Source: Verrucomicrobiota bacterium
GTDB taxonomy: Bacteria; Verrucomicrobiota; Verrucomicrobiia; Chthoniobacterales; UBA10450
Length of the DNA stretch: 64,000 bases
Assembly: GCA_019244415.1 (NCBI GenBank)
Contig: JAFASN010000130.1
Location: 1 to 64,000 of the forward strand
Direction of reading: 5' to 3'
Under the pieces are notes generated by a model. The model was not told the DNA's origin, ran no database searches, and was given only the letters and a program-made list of their open reading frames with translations. Positions within the stretch are counted from its first letter, which is position 1. Each line of letters opens with the position of its first letter. This document shows, one piece after another, positions 43,501-52,681 of this stretch. The position numbers and the translations under genes were made by a program.

Positions 43501-44430
43501 ATGACGACCCGCTGGAACCGCAAGGATCTTCTCGGCCTGCGCGAGCTTTCCGCCGGCGAGATCAATCTCGTCCTTGAGACGGCCGACGCCTTTAAGCAGG
43601 TCGGCACCCGCGAAATCAAAAAAGTACCGGCGTTGCGCGGTAAAACGCTGGTCAATTTCTTCGTCGAGCCGAGTACGCGAACACGCACCTCATTCGAGCT
43701 GGCAGCGCTGCGTCTCAGCGCGGACATCATCAACATTTCTGCCGAAGCTTCGAGTCTGACCAAAGGCGAAACGCTTAAGGATACGGCGCGGAATCTCGAG
43801 GCACTTCATGCGGACATCCTCGTCATCCGCCATAGTTCCGCTGGCGCGCCGCAGTTTCTGGCGGAGCGGGTCAGCTCGAGCGTGATTAACGCCGGTGACG
43901 GTGCGCACGAGCACCCCACGCAAGGGTTGCTCGATGTGTACACGATTCGGGAACGAAGAGGCCGCATCGAAGGCCTGAACGTCGCGATCGTCGGCGATAT
44001 TCTTTTCAGCCGCGTTGCCCGCTCGAACATCTTCGCCCTTACCAAGCTTGGCGCGCGCGTCACACTCGTGGGCCCAAGTACGCTCGTACCGCGAGAATTC
44101 GAGAAATTTGGCGTGACCGTTTCCCATGATTTGGAATCCGTGCTGCCGCAGGCGGACGTCGTGAATCTCCTGCGTATTCAGCATGAACGGCAGCGCAACG
44201 AGTACTTTCCCGGGCTGGGCGAGTACATCCGGCTTTTCGGCCTCACCAGGGAGCGCGCAAAATTGTTGAAACCTGATTGCCTGATCATGCACCCGGGGCC
44301 GATTAACCGCGGGGTCGAGATCGATAGCGAACTCGCCGATGGCGCGCAGAGCGTCATTCTCGACCAGGTGACGAACGGTCTCGCAGTACGAATGGCGGTA
44401 CTATACTTGTGCGGAGGAATCGCGGCGTGA
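43501..44430 (+). CDS. pyrB: aspartate carbamoyltransferase catalytic subunit
   Basis: The 309-aa enzyme starts at ATG 43501, which has a GGAG ribosome site; an in-frame ATG at 43474 is weaker. It catalyses the first committed step of pyrimidine synthesis. Carbamoyl-phosphate binding is in [28 protein letters not shown] and [15 protein letters not shown], and the aspartate site in [11 protein letters not shown]. No regulatory pyrI is adjacent, so this is likely a PyrR-associated class B or PyrC-associated class. Confidence 0.95.
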   Translation: MTTRWNRKDLLGLRELSAGEINLVLETADAFKQVGTREIKKVPALRGKTLVNFFVEPSTRTRTSFELAALRLSADIINISAEASSLTKGETLKDTARNLEALHADILVIRHSSAGAPQFLAERVSSSVINAGDGAHEHPTQGLLDVYTIRERRGRIEGLNVAIVGDILFSRVARSNIFALTKLGARVTLVGPSTLVPREFEKFGVTVSHDLESVLPQADVVNLLRIQHERQRNEYFPGLGEYIRLFGLTRERAKLLKPDCLIMHPGPINRGVEIDSELADGAQSVILDQVTNGLAVRMAVLYLCGGIAA

Positions 44431-44524
44431 CGACTTTCATCCCGAGGGCAGCGCAGTGCCGTCGCAAAGCCGGCGCAACCCAGCGCCTCGGGTTGGCTCG
44501 GGATCATTGGTTCGCTGCTTGCTC

Positions 44525-45808
44525 ATGAACGCCACCATTATCCGCAACGGCCGCATCATCGATCCGGCGAATGGACGCGATGAAGTTGGCGATTTGCTCA
44601 TCGTCGATGCAGCGATCGCGGATCTCTCCCAACTCTCATCCGTCAACTCTCCACCGAACGAGATTGATGCACGCGGTCTGATCGTCGCTCCCGGGCTCAT
44701 CGATATTCATGTGCACCTGCGGGAGCCGGGCTTCGCCTGGAAAGAAACGATCGCGACCGGCGCGCTGGCGGCAGCAGCAGGCGGATTCACGACGGTGGTT
44801 TGCATGCCGAATACATCGCCAGCTGCCGATAGCGCCTCAACCGTGACGTGGATCAAAGATCGGGCGCGCGATACAGCTTGCGTCCATGTCCTTCCCGCGG
44901 GCGCTATTTCTAAGAATTTGGCCGGCGAAGAGCTCGCGCCCATCGCGTCGCTCGCCCACAGCGGGGTTGTTGCCATTACAGACGACGGCCATTGCATTCA
45001 AAACCACGAGCTCATGCGCCGCGCCGTGGAGTACGCGCGCATGGTCGGCCTGCCGGTGCTGGATCACTGCCAGGATTATCATCTTGTCGGCAACGGTGTG
45101 GTGAACGAGGGGGAATGGAGTACGCTGCTCGGTTTACCGGGCTGGCCGGCCGCGGGCGAAGAGGCGATCGTGATGCGCAACATTCTGCTGGCGGAGCTTT
45201 GCCAGCATCATATTCACTGTCAGCACATCAGCAGCGCCGGAAGCGTGCGGCTCATCCGCGAAGCTCGCGCACGCGGAGTAAAAATCTCAGGCGAAGTCTG
45301 TCCCCATCACCTTGCCCTGACGGACGCTTCCATTGAGACCTTCGACCCGAAGTTCAAGATGAACCCGCCGCTGCGTAGCGAGCGTGATATCGAGGCGCTG
45401 GTCGATGGAATCGCGGATGGTACTCTCTCCATCCTGTGCAGTGATCACGCGCCGCACGCCGCCTTCGAGAAGGAAGTGGAGTTCGACAAAGCGCCGTTTG
45501 GAATCATCGGCCTGGAAACGGAGCTCGGTCTTTTCATCGATATTCTTGTGCATAAACGCCGCGCCATCTCGATTCGGCGGCTGGTGGAAATGTTCACCGT
45601 CGAACCGGCGAGGCTGCTCAACCTTGACGCTGGTACTTTATCGCTGGGCGCAAAAGCTGACGTCACGTTACTCGATCCCGACATGGAATGGACGGTGGAC
45701 ACGAATCTATTTCGTTCGTTATCGCACAACACGCCGTTTAGCGGCTGGAAACTGCGGGGACGAGCCGTGCGCACGATCGTTGCAGGAGAGACAGTGTTCG
45801 CCTTGTAG
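44525..45808 (+). CDS. pyrC: dihydroorotase
   Basis: This 427-aa amidohydrolase (class I/PyrC type) starts at ATG 44525 (MNATIIRNGRIID). The Zn ligands are in IDIHVHLREPGFAWKETI (HxH, then substrate Arg), LDHCQDYH, HHIHCQHISSAG and SDHAPHA (Asp). It closes dihydroorotate from N-carbamoyl-aspartate made by the adjacent PyrB, from which it is 94 bp away. Its TAG stop (45806-45808) lies inside the left arm of a palindromic repeat, so the element inserted precisely at the end of the gene. Confidence 0.95.
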   Translation: MNATIIRNGRIIDPANGRDEVGDLLIVDAAIADLSQLSSVNSPPNEIDARGLIVAPGLIDIHVHLREPGFAWKETIATGALAAAAGGFTTVVCMPNTSPAADSASTVTWIKDRARDTACVHVLPAGAISKNLAGEELAPIASLAHSGVVAITDDGHCIQNHELMRRAVEYARMVGLPVLDHCQDYHLVGNGVVNEGEWSTLLGLPGWPAAGEEAIVMRNILLAELCQHHIHCQHISSAGSVRLIREARARGVKISGEVCPHHLALTDASIETFDPKFKMNPPLRSERDIEALVDGIADGTLSILCSDHAPHAAFEKEVEFDKAPFGIIGLETELGLFIDILVHKRRAISIRRLVEMFTVEPARLLNLDAGTLSLGAKADVTLLDPDMEWTVDTNLFRSLSHNTPFSGWKLRGRAVRTIVAGETVFAL

Positions 45809-45892
45809 AGGCGGGTGTCCTCACCCGCAGAACCCTGCGTGGCAAATTCGCGGCTGAGGACAGCCGCCCCTACATTAGCCGCCCGTACATTA
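45804..45892. repeat. REP-type palindrome bridging the convergent pyrC and CBS genes
   Basis: The left arm (45804-45828, starting TGTAGAGGCGGGTGTCCTCA) and right arm (45850-45874) are inverted with three mismatches over 25 bp. Each arm is also a local hairpin (GCGGGTG/CACCCGC; GCGGCTG/CAGCCGC). The right end has a tandem 15-mer, GCCGCCCCTACATTA then GCCGCCCGTACATTA (45863-45892). The element contains the pyrC stop at one end and the CBS-gene stop at the other, so it may act as a bidirectional transcript end. Confidence 0.7.
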
Positions 45893-46336
45893 GCTGAATC
45901 CGCCGCTGATGTAGCTTTCGAGATGCTCGATCGTCGCGCTTTGAACGGAGATGACGTGCTTGACCAGGTCGCCGATCGAGATCACCCCGATGAGGTTGCC
46001 GTTTTCCACCACCGGCAAATGCCGGATGTGGCGTTCCGTCATCATGCGCAGGCAATTTTCCACCGGTTCATCCGGAGAGGCGATCGTCAGATTGCTTGAC
46101 ATGATCTCCTCGACGGGCGTCTCGCGTGAGCGGCGGCCGCGCAGGAAAACTTTGCGGGTGTAATCGCGCTCGGAAATTATTCCGGCCAGCTCGTCGCCGC
46201 GCGTGACCAGGAGCGCGCCAACATTTTTATCGGCCATCATCTGGATGGCATCGAACACCGTTGCGTCGGTCGGAATCGAGTAAACGGTGTTTCCCTTTTG
46301 ACCAAGGATTGCGCTGATGGTTCCGCTTACGTCCAT
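45890..46336 (-). CDS. CBS-pair domain protein
   Basis: The 148-aa protein consists of two CBS motifs: VYSIPTDATVFDAIQMMADKN (first) and LTIASPDEPVENCLRMMTERH (second), with GALLVTRGDELAGIISERDY and HLPVVENGNLIGVISIGDLV. Such stand-alone CBS proteins bind adenosyl nucleotides and sense energy charge; the partner is unknown. The final codon and TAA stop lie in the last repeat unit at 45878-45892. There is no membrane segment. Confidence 0.88.
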   Translation of the reverse strand: MDVSGTISAILGQKGNTVYSIPTDATVFDAIQMMADKNVGALLVTRGDELAGIISERDYTRKVFLRGRRSRETPVEEIMSSNLTIASPDEPVENCLRMMTERHIRHLPVVENGNLIGVISIGDLVKHVISVQSATIEHLESYISGGFS

Positions 46337-46400
46337 GAGGAAAACGCCGGACGTTCAGCCTAGGTTGCACGCCGACGAAGCGCAACGATTTTCCGGGGCG

Positions 46401-47729
46401 CTACAAGCTCCGCGCGATTGATCTCCGGAGGTACTCGCCGATCTGCTCATGCGATAAACGCGCGATCGCTTCATCGAGAAAACCCGCGGTCACAAGCTGC
46501 CGCGCCACGTTTGGCGGAATACCGCGGGCGAGAAGATAAAACATCTCCTCCTCATCTATCTGACCGCTTGTTGCGCCGTGGCTGCACTTCACGTTATCAG
46601 CCAGGATCTCCAGGCCGGGCATTGAGTTCGCTTCGGCATCATCGCTAAGCAGAAGGTTGCGCACCGTTTGATACGCGTCGGTAAAATGGGCGTGTGGTTC
46701 GACCCGGATCAGACCGCCGAATGTTGTGCGGGCGCTGTCGTTGAGAGCGTTTTTATAAAGCAGATCGCTGGTCGTGTGCGGGCATTCATGGTCCTGCAAA
46801 GTACGGGCGTCGAATTCGCGCCGGCCCGTGGCGATCCCAATCGCGAGCATGTCGCTGCGCGCGCCTTCGCCTACGAGGCGGCTACGGCTTTCCAGGCGAG
46901 AGTACAACGCGCCGAGGTTCGCATTCAGGCTCATGGCTGAACCATCGCGCTCGACTCGGGTCGAATTCACCTGCACGGTGACGACTTCTTCGCTCCAATC
47001 CTGCACACAAATGTAGCGAACATTCGCGCCGGGGCCGACGATAAGATCGTTCACCCCGCATGCGAAACCGGGCTGATCTCTGAGCGAGCGGAAATGCTCG
47101 ATAACCGTGACTTTCGACATTTCGCCCGCGACCAAGAGCAGATGCGGAAAGACGGCGGCGTTCGGCGTCGCCAGCCAATGGAAAACCTCAATTGGAAGCT
47201 CAATTTCGACCCCGCGCGGCACGTAGAGAAATGCTCCGGCACAAACAAAAGCGCGATGCAACGCGGCAAACCTGGCAGACCCAAGCGTTGGCGGTTCAGC
47301 CATGAAGTTCGGGCGAACCAGGTTTTCGTACTCAGTGATCGCGCGCTCGAGCGGCTGAAAAATCACGCCGTGGCCGCGCAACGAGTCAGCAATGACATCG
47401 CGCTCGAGCAATTGATCATTGGCGAAAACGAGACGTGCAGCTGACTCCGCAAGCGCGGTTGATCGGTCGAGCAATTCGCCGCGTTGCTTATCCGATAACT
47501 CGCTAGTCCGAATGTACTGATCGAGCTTCAGCGCATCGACATTGGCAAAGCGCCAGGCCTGGTCTTTCCGCGAAGGAGGCGGCAGCTTCTGGAACTCGGC
47601 CCAGCCGGCGCGTTGCTGCTCGCGAAACCACGCCGGCAGATCCTTGCCTTCGCCAAATGAGTACAACAGCGACGCCGTACGAGTACGTTGCTCCTTCACC
47701 GGCTCTAGCAAAGCTGTGTCGTTGTTCAT
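46401..47729 (-). CDS. sufD: Fe-S cluster assembly protein SufD
   Basis: The 442-aa right-handed beta-helix protein is the SufB partner in the SufBCD scaffold complex. The conserved N-terminal AWRFANVDALKLDQY and the C-terminal core HECPHTTSDLLYKNALNDSA with SRLVGEGARSDMLAIGIA and KCSHGATSGQIDEEEMFYLLARG are all SufD. SufD pairs with SufB to accept sulfur and iron. It is 44 bp downstream of sufB on the same strand. Confidence 0.92.
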   Translation of the reverse strand: MNNDTALLEPVKEQRTRTASLLYSFGEGKDLPAWFREQQRAGWAEFQKLPPPSRKDQAWRFANVDALKLDQYIRTSELSDKQRGELLDRSTALAESAARLVFANDQLLERDVIADSLRGHGVIFQPLERAITEYENLVRPNFMAEPPTLGSARFAALHRAFVCAGAFLYVPRGVEIELPIEVFHWLATPNAAVFPHLLLVAGEMSKVTVIEHFRSLRDQPGFACGVNDLIVGPGANVRYICVQDWSEEVVTVQVNSTRVERDGSAMSLNANLGALYSRLESRSRLVGEGARSDMLAIGIATGRREFDARTLQDHECPHTTSDLLYKNALNDSARTTFGGLIRVEPHAHFTDAYQTVRNLLLSDDAEANSMPGLEILADNVKCSHGATSGQIDEEEMFYLLARGIPPNVARQLVTAGFLDEAIARLSHEQIGEYLRRSIARSL

Positions 47730-47773
47730 TCGCCAGAACGCTTCCGAATTTACTGGGGATCGCGCCGCGGTTT

Positions 47774-49189
47774 TTACCCGACGCTGCCTTCCATCTCCAG
47801 CTCGATCAATCGCTTCAGCTCGACCGAATATTCCATCGGGAACTGTCGCACGAGATCGTTGACGAAGCCGTTCACGCTCAGGCTCATGGCCTGCGCTTCA
47901 GTCAGGCCGCGCTGTTGCATGTAAAAAATTTGCTCCGCGCTCACCTGCGACACGCTCGCTTCATGTTGAACGGAGTTACCCGTGCCGCGAACGGTTATCG
48001 CAGGGTAGGTGTCGGTGCGGCTCGTCGCGTTGATGAGCAATGCATCGCACTCGGTGTTGTTCTTGCAGTTCTTGAGGTGCCTGGGCACGTGCACCAGTCC
48101 GCGGTAGGTGGCGCGGCCGGTGCCGATGGAGATCGATTTCGAGATGATGTTCGATGTCGTCTCGTCCGCCGCGTGGATCATTTTCGCGCCGGTATCCTGG
48201 TGCTGGCCGTTGCTGGCGAGCGCAATGGAAAGTACTTCGCCGCGCGCTTTGCGGCCCTTGAGTACGACACCCGGGTACTTCATCGTCAGCCGCGAACCGA
48301 TGTTGCAATCGATCCACTTGATCTCGGCCTGTTCGTGCGCGAGCCCGCGTTTGGTCACGAGATTAAACACGTTCGGCGACCAGTTCTGCACCGTGATGTA
48401 CTGAATTTTCGCTCCGCGCATTGCAACCAGCTCGACCACGGCCGAGTGCAACGTCGCCGTGTTGAATTTCGGCGCGGTGCAGCCTTCCATGTAGGTCACC
48501 TCCGCGCCTTCATCCACGATAATGAGCGTGCGCTCGAACTGCCCGAAGTTCTCCGCGTTGATCCGAAAATAGGCCTGGAGCGGGTGCTTCACCTTTACGC
48601 CCGGCGGCACGTAGATGAACGATCCGCCGCTGAACACCGCCGAATTCAGCGCGCTAAACTTGTTGTCGCCGATCGGGATCACTTTGCCGAACCACTTCCG
48701 GAAAATTTCCGGGTGCTGCTTCAGGCCCTCCGTTGAACCAACGAAAATTACGCCCTGCTCGCCCACAGCTTTCTTGATGTTTGAGTACACGGCTTCGCTA
48801 TCGAACTGCGCCTCGACGCCGGCGAGGAATTTGCGTTCCTGCTCCGGAATCCCCAGCCGCTCGAACGTGCGCTTCATGTCCTGCGGCACGTCTTCCCATG
48901 ACCGCGTCGGCCGCTGACCGTGCGCGAGGTAGTAGCGGATTTTCGCGAAATCGATCGCGTTCAGGTCGTCGCTCGCCCAATGCGTCGGCATCGGTTTTTC
49001 GTCAAAAATGCGCAGCGCCTTGAGCCGAAACTCGCGCACCCAATCATCCTCGCCTTTGACGTCGCAGATGTAATTGATGACGCGCTCGTTCAGCCCGACG
49101 CCAGCATCGTAATCGTACTTAACGTCGTAGTGAAAATCGCCGATCGAACGATCAATGTTAACTGCCGATTGTTCCGTTGCCGTAGCCAT
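47774..49189 (-). CDS. sufB: Fe-S cluster assembly protein SufB
   Basis: This 471-aa scaffold starts at ATG 49189 ([13 protein letters not shown]). Signature regions: [21 protein letters not shown], the core [40 protein letters not shown] and [15 protein letters not shown], ending in [20 protein letters not shown]. It is the platform on which the cluster is built with SufC ATPase and SufD. The suf order on this strand is sufC, a broken methyltransferase, sufB, sufD. The cysteine desulfurase sufS is not in the window. Confidence 0.96.
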   Translation of the reverse strand: MATATEQSAVNIDRSIGDFHYDVKYDYDAGVGLNERVINYICDVKGEDDWVREFRLKALRIFDEKPMPTHWASDDLNAIDFAKIRYYLAHGQRPTRSWEDVPQDMKRTFERLGIPEQERKFLAGVEAQFDSEAVYSNIKKAVGEQGVIFVGSTEGLKQHPEIFRKWFGKVIPIGDNKFSALNSAVFSGGSFIYVPPGVKVKHPLQAYFRINAENFGQFERTLIIVDEGAEVTYMEGCTAPKFNTATLHSAVVELVAMRGAKIQYITVQNWSPNVFNLVTKRGLAHEQAEIKWIDCNIGSRLTMKYPGVVLKGRKARGEVLSIALASNGQHQDTGAKMIHAADETTSNIISKSISIGTGRATYRGLVHVPRHLKNCKNNTECDALLINATSRTDTYPAITVRGTGNSVQHEASVSQVSAEQIFYMQQRGLTEAQAMSLSVNGFVNDLVRQFPMEYSVELKRLIELEMEGSVG

Positions 49190-49262
49190 AGGTTGATCCC
49201 GAGGGGGTAATAACATAACGCAGCGCGCCGGTTTTGCTAATGCGCACGAGCTGCGCTGCAAC

Positions 49263-49966
49263 TCAGTCGGGCGTCACGAGGGCGAAGATAAAGCCATCGT
49301 AGCCTTTCGCTCCGACGGTTTGGATTGCGGTTGCACTCACGCGCCGTTCATCGTGCAGCCGCTCGTAAAAACGCCGGATACCGCGAATGTTTTCATCCGC
49401 GGTCTGGTCAATCACTGCGCCTTTGCGCACCACGTTGTCGGCGATGATCAGCGTTCCCGCACGCGACAGGCGCAGCGAGGCATCAAAGTATTCGGCATAA
49501 CTCACCTTATCGGCATCGATGAAGATGAGATCGAATGGCGGATGATGCTGCGCGATCAGCATCTGCAATGTCTCGATCGCGGGTCCGGTGCGAACTTCCA
49601 CGATGTCAGCCAGACCAGCTCGCGAGACGTTTCGCCTCGCTACATCGGCGTACTCGCGTTTCAGTTCGAGCGTTAACAATTGCCGCTCGGCGGGAGCCCG
49701 CGTGCCAGCCAAATTGTGCTGTAGCCGCCAAGCGTGCCGAGTTCGAGAATAGTACGCGCTCCCTGCACTCGAGCGAGCAACATGAGCAATTTGCCCTGCG
49801 CAGGTGACACCTGGATCGGCGGCAGTCCGGAGTGCTCACTCTCATGCAGCGCAGCTGCTAGCGCCTCGTCATTGCCGCCAAGGGATTCGCTGATGAACCG
49901 ATCAACTTCTTCCCAGAGCTCCTCAGGTGAGGAGGACGTGACGCTGCTGTCAGAAGGCGACGACAA
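49263..49966 (-). pseudogene. O-methyltransferase family 3, frameshifted, inside the suf cluster
   Basis: Two overlapping frames make one class I O-methyltransferase. The upstream frame (49966 down to 49673) has PPIQVSPAQGKLLMLLARV and motif I TILELGTLGGYSTIWLARGLP, and ends in a stop right after PPSGNC. The downstream frame (49712 down to 49263) continues LLTLELKREYADVARRNV, FIDADKVSYAEYFDASL and IIADNVVRKGAVID. A single missing base near 49680-49690 (after AGCGG in the gene strand) would restore LPPSG-QLLTLEL, the usual family sequence. Both halves are otherwise well preserved, so this is a very recent mutation or a sequence error. It sits between sufC and sufB. Confidence 0.75.
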
Positions 49967-49974
49967 CGGCGAGC

Positions 49975-50739
49975 CTACGCTATGGCCGGTTCGGCGGCGT
50001 GCTCCCGGATCCAGTCGTAGCCCTTCTCTTCCAGCTCGAGTGCAAGGTCTTTGCCGCCGCTGCGGACAATGCGGCCCTGCACCATCACGTGGACGAAATC
50101 AGGCACGATGTAGTTAAGCAGGCGCTGGTAGTGAGTGATGAGAAGCATGCCGCGCGCGGGGCTGCGCAGTGCGTTGACGCCGTTAGCGACGATCTTGAGC
50201 GCATCGATATCGAGCCCGCTGTCGGTCTCATCCAAAATGGCGTAGCGCGGCTCGACCATAGCCATTTGCAGAATTTCGCAGCGTTTTTTTTCGCCGCCGG
50301 AGAAACCTTCGTTCACTGCGCGCGAGGTGAACGCGCGGGGAATCTCGAGCTGGTCCATTTTTTCGTAGAGGCGGGCGTAGTACTCAGTCGCCTCGAGTTC
50401 TTCGCCTTCGGGCAAACGCGCCTGTACTGCCGCGCGAAGGAAGTTGGCGATCGTTACCCCGGGCACTTCGCTGGGATATTGAAAGGCCATGAAGATGCCT
50501 TTGCGCGCGCGTTCGTCGGGCTCGAGTTCAAGAATATTTTCGCCGTCCATCAATACCTCGCCGCCGCCTACTTCGTAATCGGGATGACCGGCGATGACTT
50601 TCGCCAGCGTACTTTTGCCTGACCCGTTCGGCCCCATGATCGCGTGTACTTCGCCTGCGGCGACGCTGAGGTTCAGCTCGCGGATGATCGGGTTGCCGCC
50701 AATCGCCGCGCTGAGGTTCTTTATTTCGAGCTGCTGCAT
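49975..50739 (-). CDS. sufC: Fe-S cluster assembly ATPase SufC
   Basis: The 254-aa ABC-type ATPase starts at ATG 50739 ([15 protein letters not shown]). Walker A is GPNGSGKST, the Q-loop is in [10 protein letters not shown] (SufC-specific), the signature [16 protein letters not shown], and Walker [30 protein letters not shown] gives the H-loop. It powers the SufBCD complex. It is 8 bp before the frameshifted methyltransferase gene and divergent from the LpxL-like gene. Confidence 0.95.
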   Translation of the reverse strand: MQQLEIKNLSAAIGGNPIIRELNLSVAAGEVHAIMGPNGSGKSTLAKVIAGHPDYEVGGGEVLMDGENILELEPDERARKGIFMAFQYPSEVPGVTIANFLRAAVQARLPEGEELEATEYYARLYEKMDQLEIPRAFTSRAVNEGFSGGEKKRCEILQMAMVEPRYAILDETDSGLDIDALKIVANGVNALRSPARGMLLITHYQRLLNYIVPDFVHVMVQGRIVRSGGKDLALELEEKGYDWIREHAAEPAIA

Positions 50740-50865
50740 AGTCCGAGCCCAAAAACATAGCGAGATTTCGAGCCGCGTCATCCCGGCGGTGAACGCGATC
50801 TTCTTTTCTCCGGCCTGACTGTTAGCTTCCGCAGAGCGCCTCGGCTACGATTCGTCCCGCTCCGA

Positions 50866-51846
50866 ATGAGGCGAACTTTGCGCAGGAAAAAAATCCGCCA
50901 GCGGCTGGAGTGGCTGGCCCTGAGTACGGGCATGACGGTCGTTCCATTGCTGCCGCGGCGGCTTTGTTACGGCCTCGGCCAGATGCTCGGCGCCCTCGGC
51001 TACTTCGCCGATGTGAAGGGGCGCGCCGTCGCGCTGGCCAATATCGAAGCGGCACTCGGCTGCAGCGGAAAGGAGTCCCGCAGGACTGCGCAAGGTTCCT
51101 ATCGCACCTTTGCCTGTACATTAATTGACCTACTCTGGAGCTCGCGCCTGACGCCCGAAAATTTCAGGCGCTACATCGACATCGAAGGCCTCGAGCGCGC
51201 GGAAGCTGAAGCGGGCGAGCGGCGTTCGGCCATTGTCATCTCGATCCATTACGGCAACTTCGAATGGCTCAGTCTTGCCATGGGATTCCTCGGGTATGCC
51301 GCCGACATCGTAGCTGAGCGCCAGAAAAATCCGTTGCTTGAACCGCTGATGCATCGTGCGCGCAATCGCTCCGGGCACACCGTCATTCCGCGCAAGGGCG
51401 CCGTCGTGCGTCTCTACAAAACGCTGCGCCGCGGCGGCCGCGTCGCCATTCTCATTGATCTGAATGTGCGCCCCACTCAACCGGCCCTTATCATCCAGTG
51501 TTTCGGCCTCGAGACTTGCGTGACTATTGCCCACGCCTGGCTGCACGAGCGCAGCGGCGCGGCGGTGATTCCGGCGCATTGCGAGCCGCTGCCCGGCGGC
51601 CGTTACCGCGTGGTATGTCACCCGAAGATTGAGATTCCGCCTGGCGCCACCGCGACCGAGATTGCGCAGGCCAGCTGGGATTCATTCGAGCCAGTCATCC
51701 GCAACAATCCCGCTCCCTGGCTCTGGATGTATAAACATTTCCGTTTTCAGCCAAAGACCAGCCCGCGCAAGTACCCGTTTTACGCGAATACTTCGCCGCA
51801 TTTCGAAAAGCTGAAGCGGCGACTCAGCGCGAGCGGCGCCATCTGA
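50866..51846 (+). CDS. LpxL/HtrB-like lipid A acyltransferase
   Basis: This is an inner-membrane-associated acyltransferase of 326 aa. The catalytic HX4E motif is ISIHYGNFEWLS (His128, Glu133), matching HXXXX(D/E) of lauroyl/myristoyl transferases; FFGxE-type substrate-binding appears as CFGLETCVTIAHAW, followed by RNNPAPWLWMYKHFR near the C-terminus. It should add secondary acyl chains to Kdo2-lipid A, in keeping with KdsD and RfaE2 in the window. A highly basic N-terminus (MRRTLRRKKIRQR) precedes a hydrophobic region. Confidence 0.87.
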   Translation: MRRTLRRKKIRQRLEWLALSTGMTVVPLLPRRLCYGLGQMLGALGYFADVKGRAVALANIEAALGCSGKESRRTAQGSYRTFACTLIDLLWSSRLTPENFRRYIDIEGLERAEAEAGERRSAIVISIHYGNFEWLSLAMGFLGYAADIVAERQKNPLLEPLMHRARNRSGHTVIPRKGAVVRLYKTLRRGGRVAILIDLNVRPTQPALIIQCFGLETCVTIAHAWLHERSGAAVIPAHCEPLPGGRYRVVCHPKIEIPPGATATEIAQASWDSFEPVIRNNPAPWLWMYKHFRFQPKTSPRKYPFYANTSPHFEKLKRRLSASGAI

Positions 51847-51950
51847 CCTCGCGGCTTCGAGCGACAACGACCGTCGGCTGAGTACGCGCGCGGTGCGTGC
51901 CTGGTGCTGGCACTTCACGTGCTCGCTTGGGTGTGCTTCCCACCATTCCT

Positions 51951-52631
51951 ATGTCCCACTGTGTTCCTCCCGAAACCGCACTCGAATCCAAAGTCGCCAG
52001 CGAACTGAACAACCTTCTCCAGATCATCTCGGGCACGAGCGCCTTGATCGAGAACGTGTGGGACGGCGCCAAAGGCTCCGAGAAATATTTCGAGATGCTG
52101 CGCACGAGCATTGAGCGCGCGGAACAGGTCACGGCGCAGCTCGTCGCGCGGGCTGGCGGTACCGCGGGCAAAGTTCATCTCCACCTGGATTTCAACGCTC
52201 CTTCAAACGTCGTCACCTTGCCGCCGGCGGAGCCGCGCAAACGCTCGATCCTTATCACCGATGACGAGCCGATGGCCCTGGCGTTGCTGGGAAATCTGCT
52301 CGGCGACGCCGGCTACGAAGTGAGTACAGCACAATCCGGCTTCGAATGCCTCGACCGTTTTCGCCGCGCGCCGCACCTGTTCGATCTCGTCCTGCTCGAT
52401 CTCGCCATGCCTTGCATGAACGGCGAGGAAACCTTCATGCGCCTGCGGCAAATCTTCCCGGCCACGGAAGTCGTACTTATGGCCGGGTTCGTCGAAGCGG
52501 CGCAGCTTGCGCGCATGATGAACAACGGCCTGGCGGGTTTTCTTGCCAAACCGTTCACCTCAGGCGACGCCATCGCGCTCGCCGACTCCGTTATCGAACG
52601 CGCCCGGCAACGCCGGACCGGCACCATGTGA
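51951..52631 (+). CDS. response regulator with an N-terminal histidine-kinase-dimerisation-like remnant
   Basis: The protein has 226 aa from ATG 51951. Residues 15-70 read like the DHp helix of hybrid kinases (ELNNLLQIISGTSALI, then SIERAEQVTAQLVARAG), but the phospho-acceptor His is replaced: KVASELNNLL against the usual VAHDFNNLL. The receiver domain (98-215) is intact: Asp104-Asp105, phospho-Asp150 (VLLDLAMP), Lys200 (LAKPF); the usual Ser/Thr switch residue looks like Ala (VVLMAGF). I infer a phospho-receiver that dimerises through the kinase-like helix. It is followed by a kinase gene 50 bp on and probably pairs with it. Confidence 0.75.
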   Translation: MSHCVPPETALESKVASELNNLLQIISGTSALIENVWDGAKGSEKYFEMLRTSIERAEQVTAQLVARAGGTAGKVHLHLDFNAPSNVVTLPPAEPRKRSILITDDEPMALALLGNLLGDAGYEVSTAQSGFECLDRFRRAPHLFDLVLLDLAMPCMNGEETFMRLRQIFPATEVVLMAGFVEAAQLARMMNNGLAGFLAKPFTSGDAIALADSVIERARQRRTGTM

Positions 52632-52681
52632 CCGGCAAATTCGCGCGCTACGGCATCGCGGCTGCTCATTCCACTGTACTC

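Noticed and set aside
47657..48736. 359-codon open frame opposite sufB
   Set aside because: sufB is intact and full of family motifs; the antisense frame has no motif or ribosome site.
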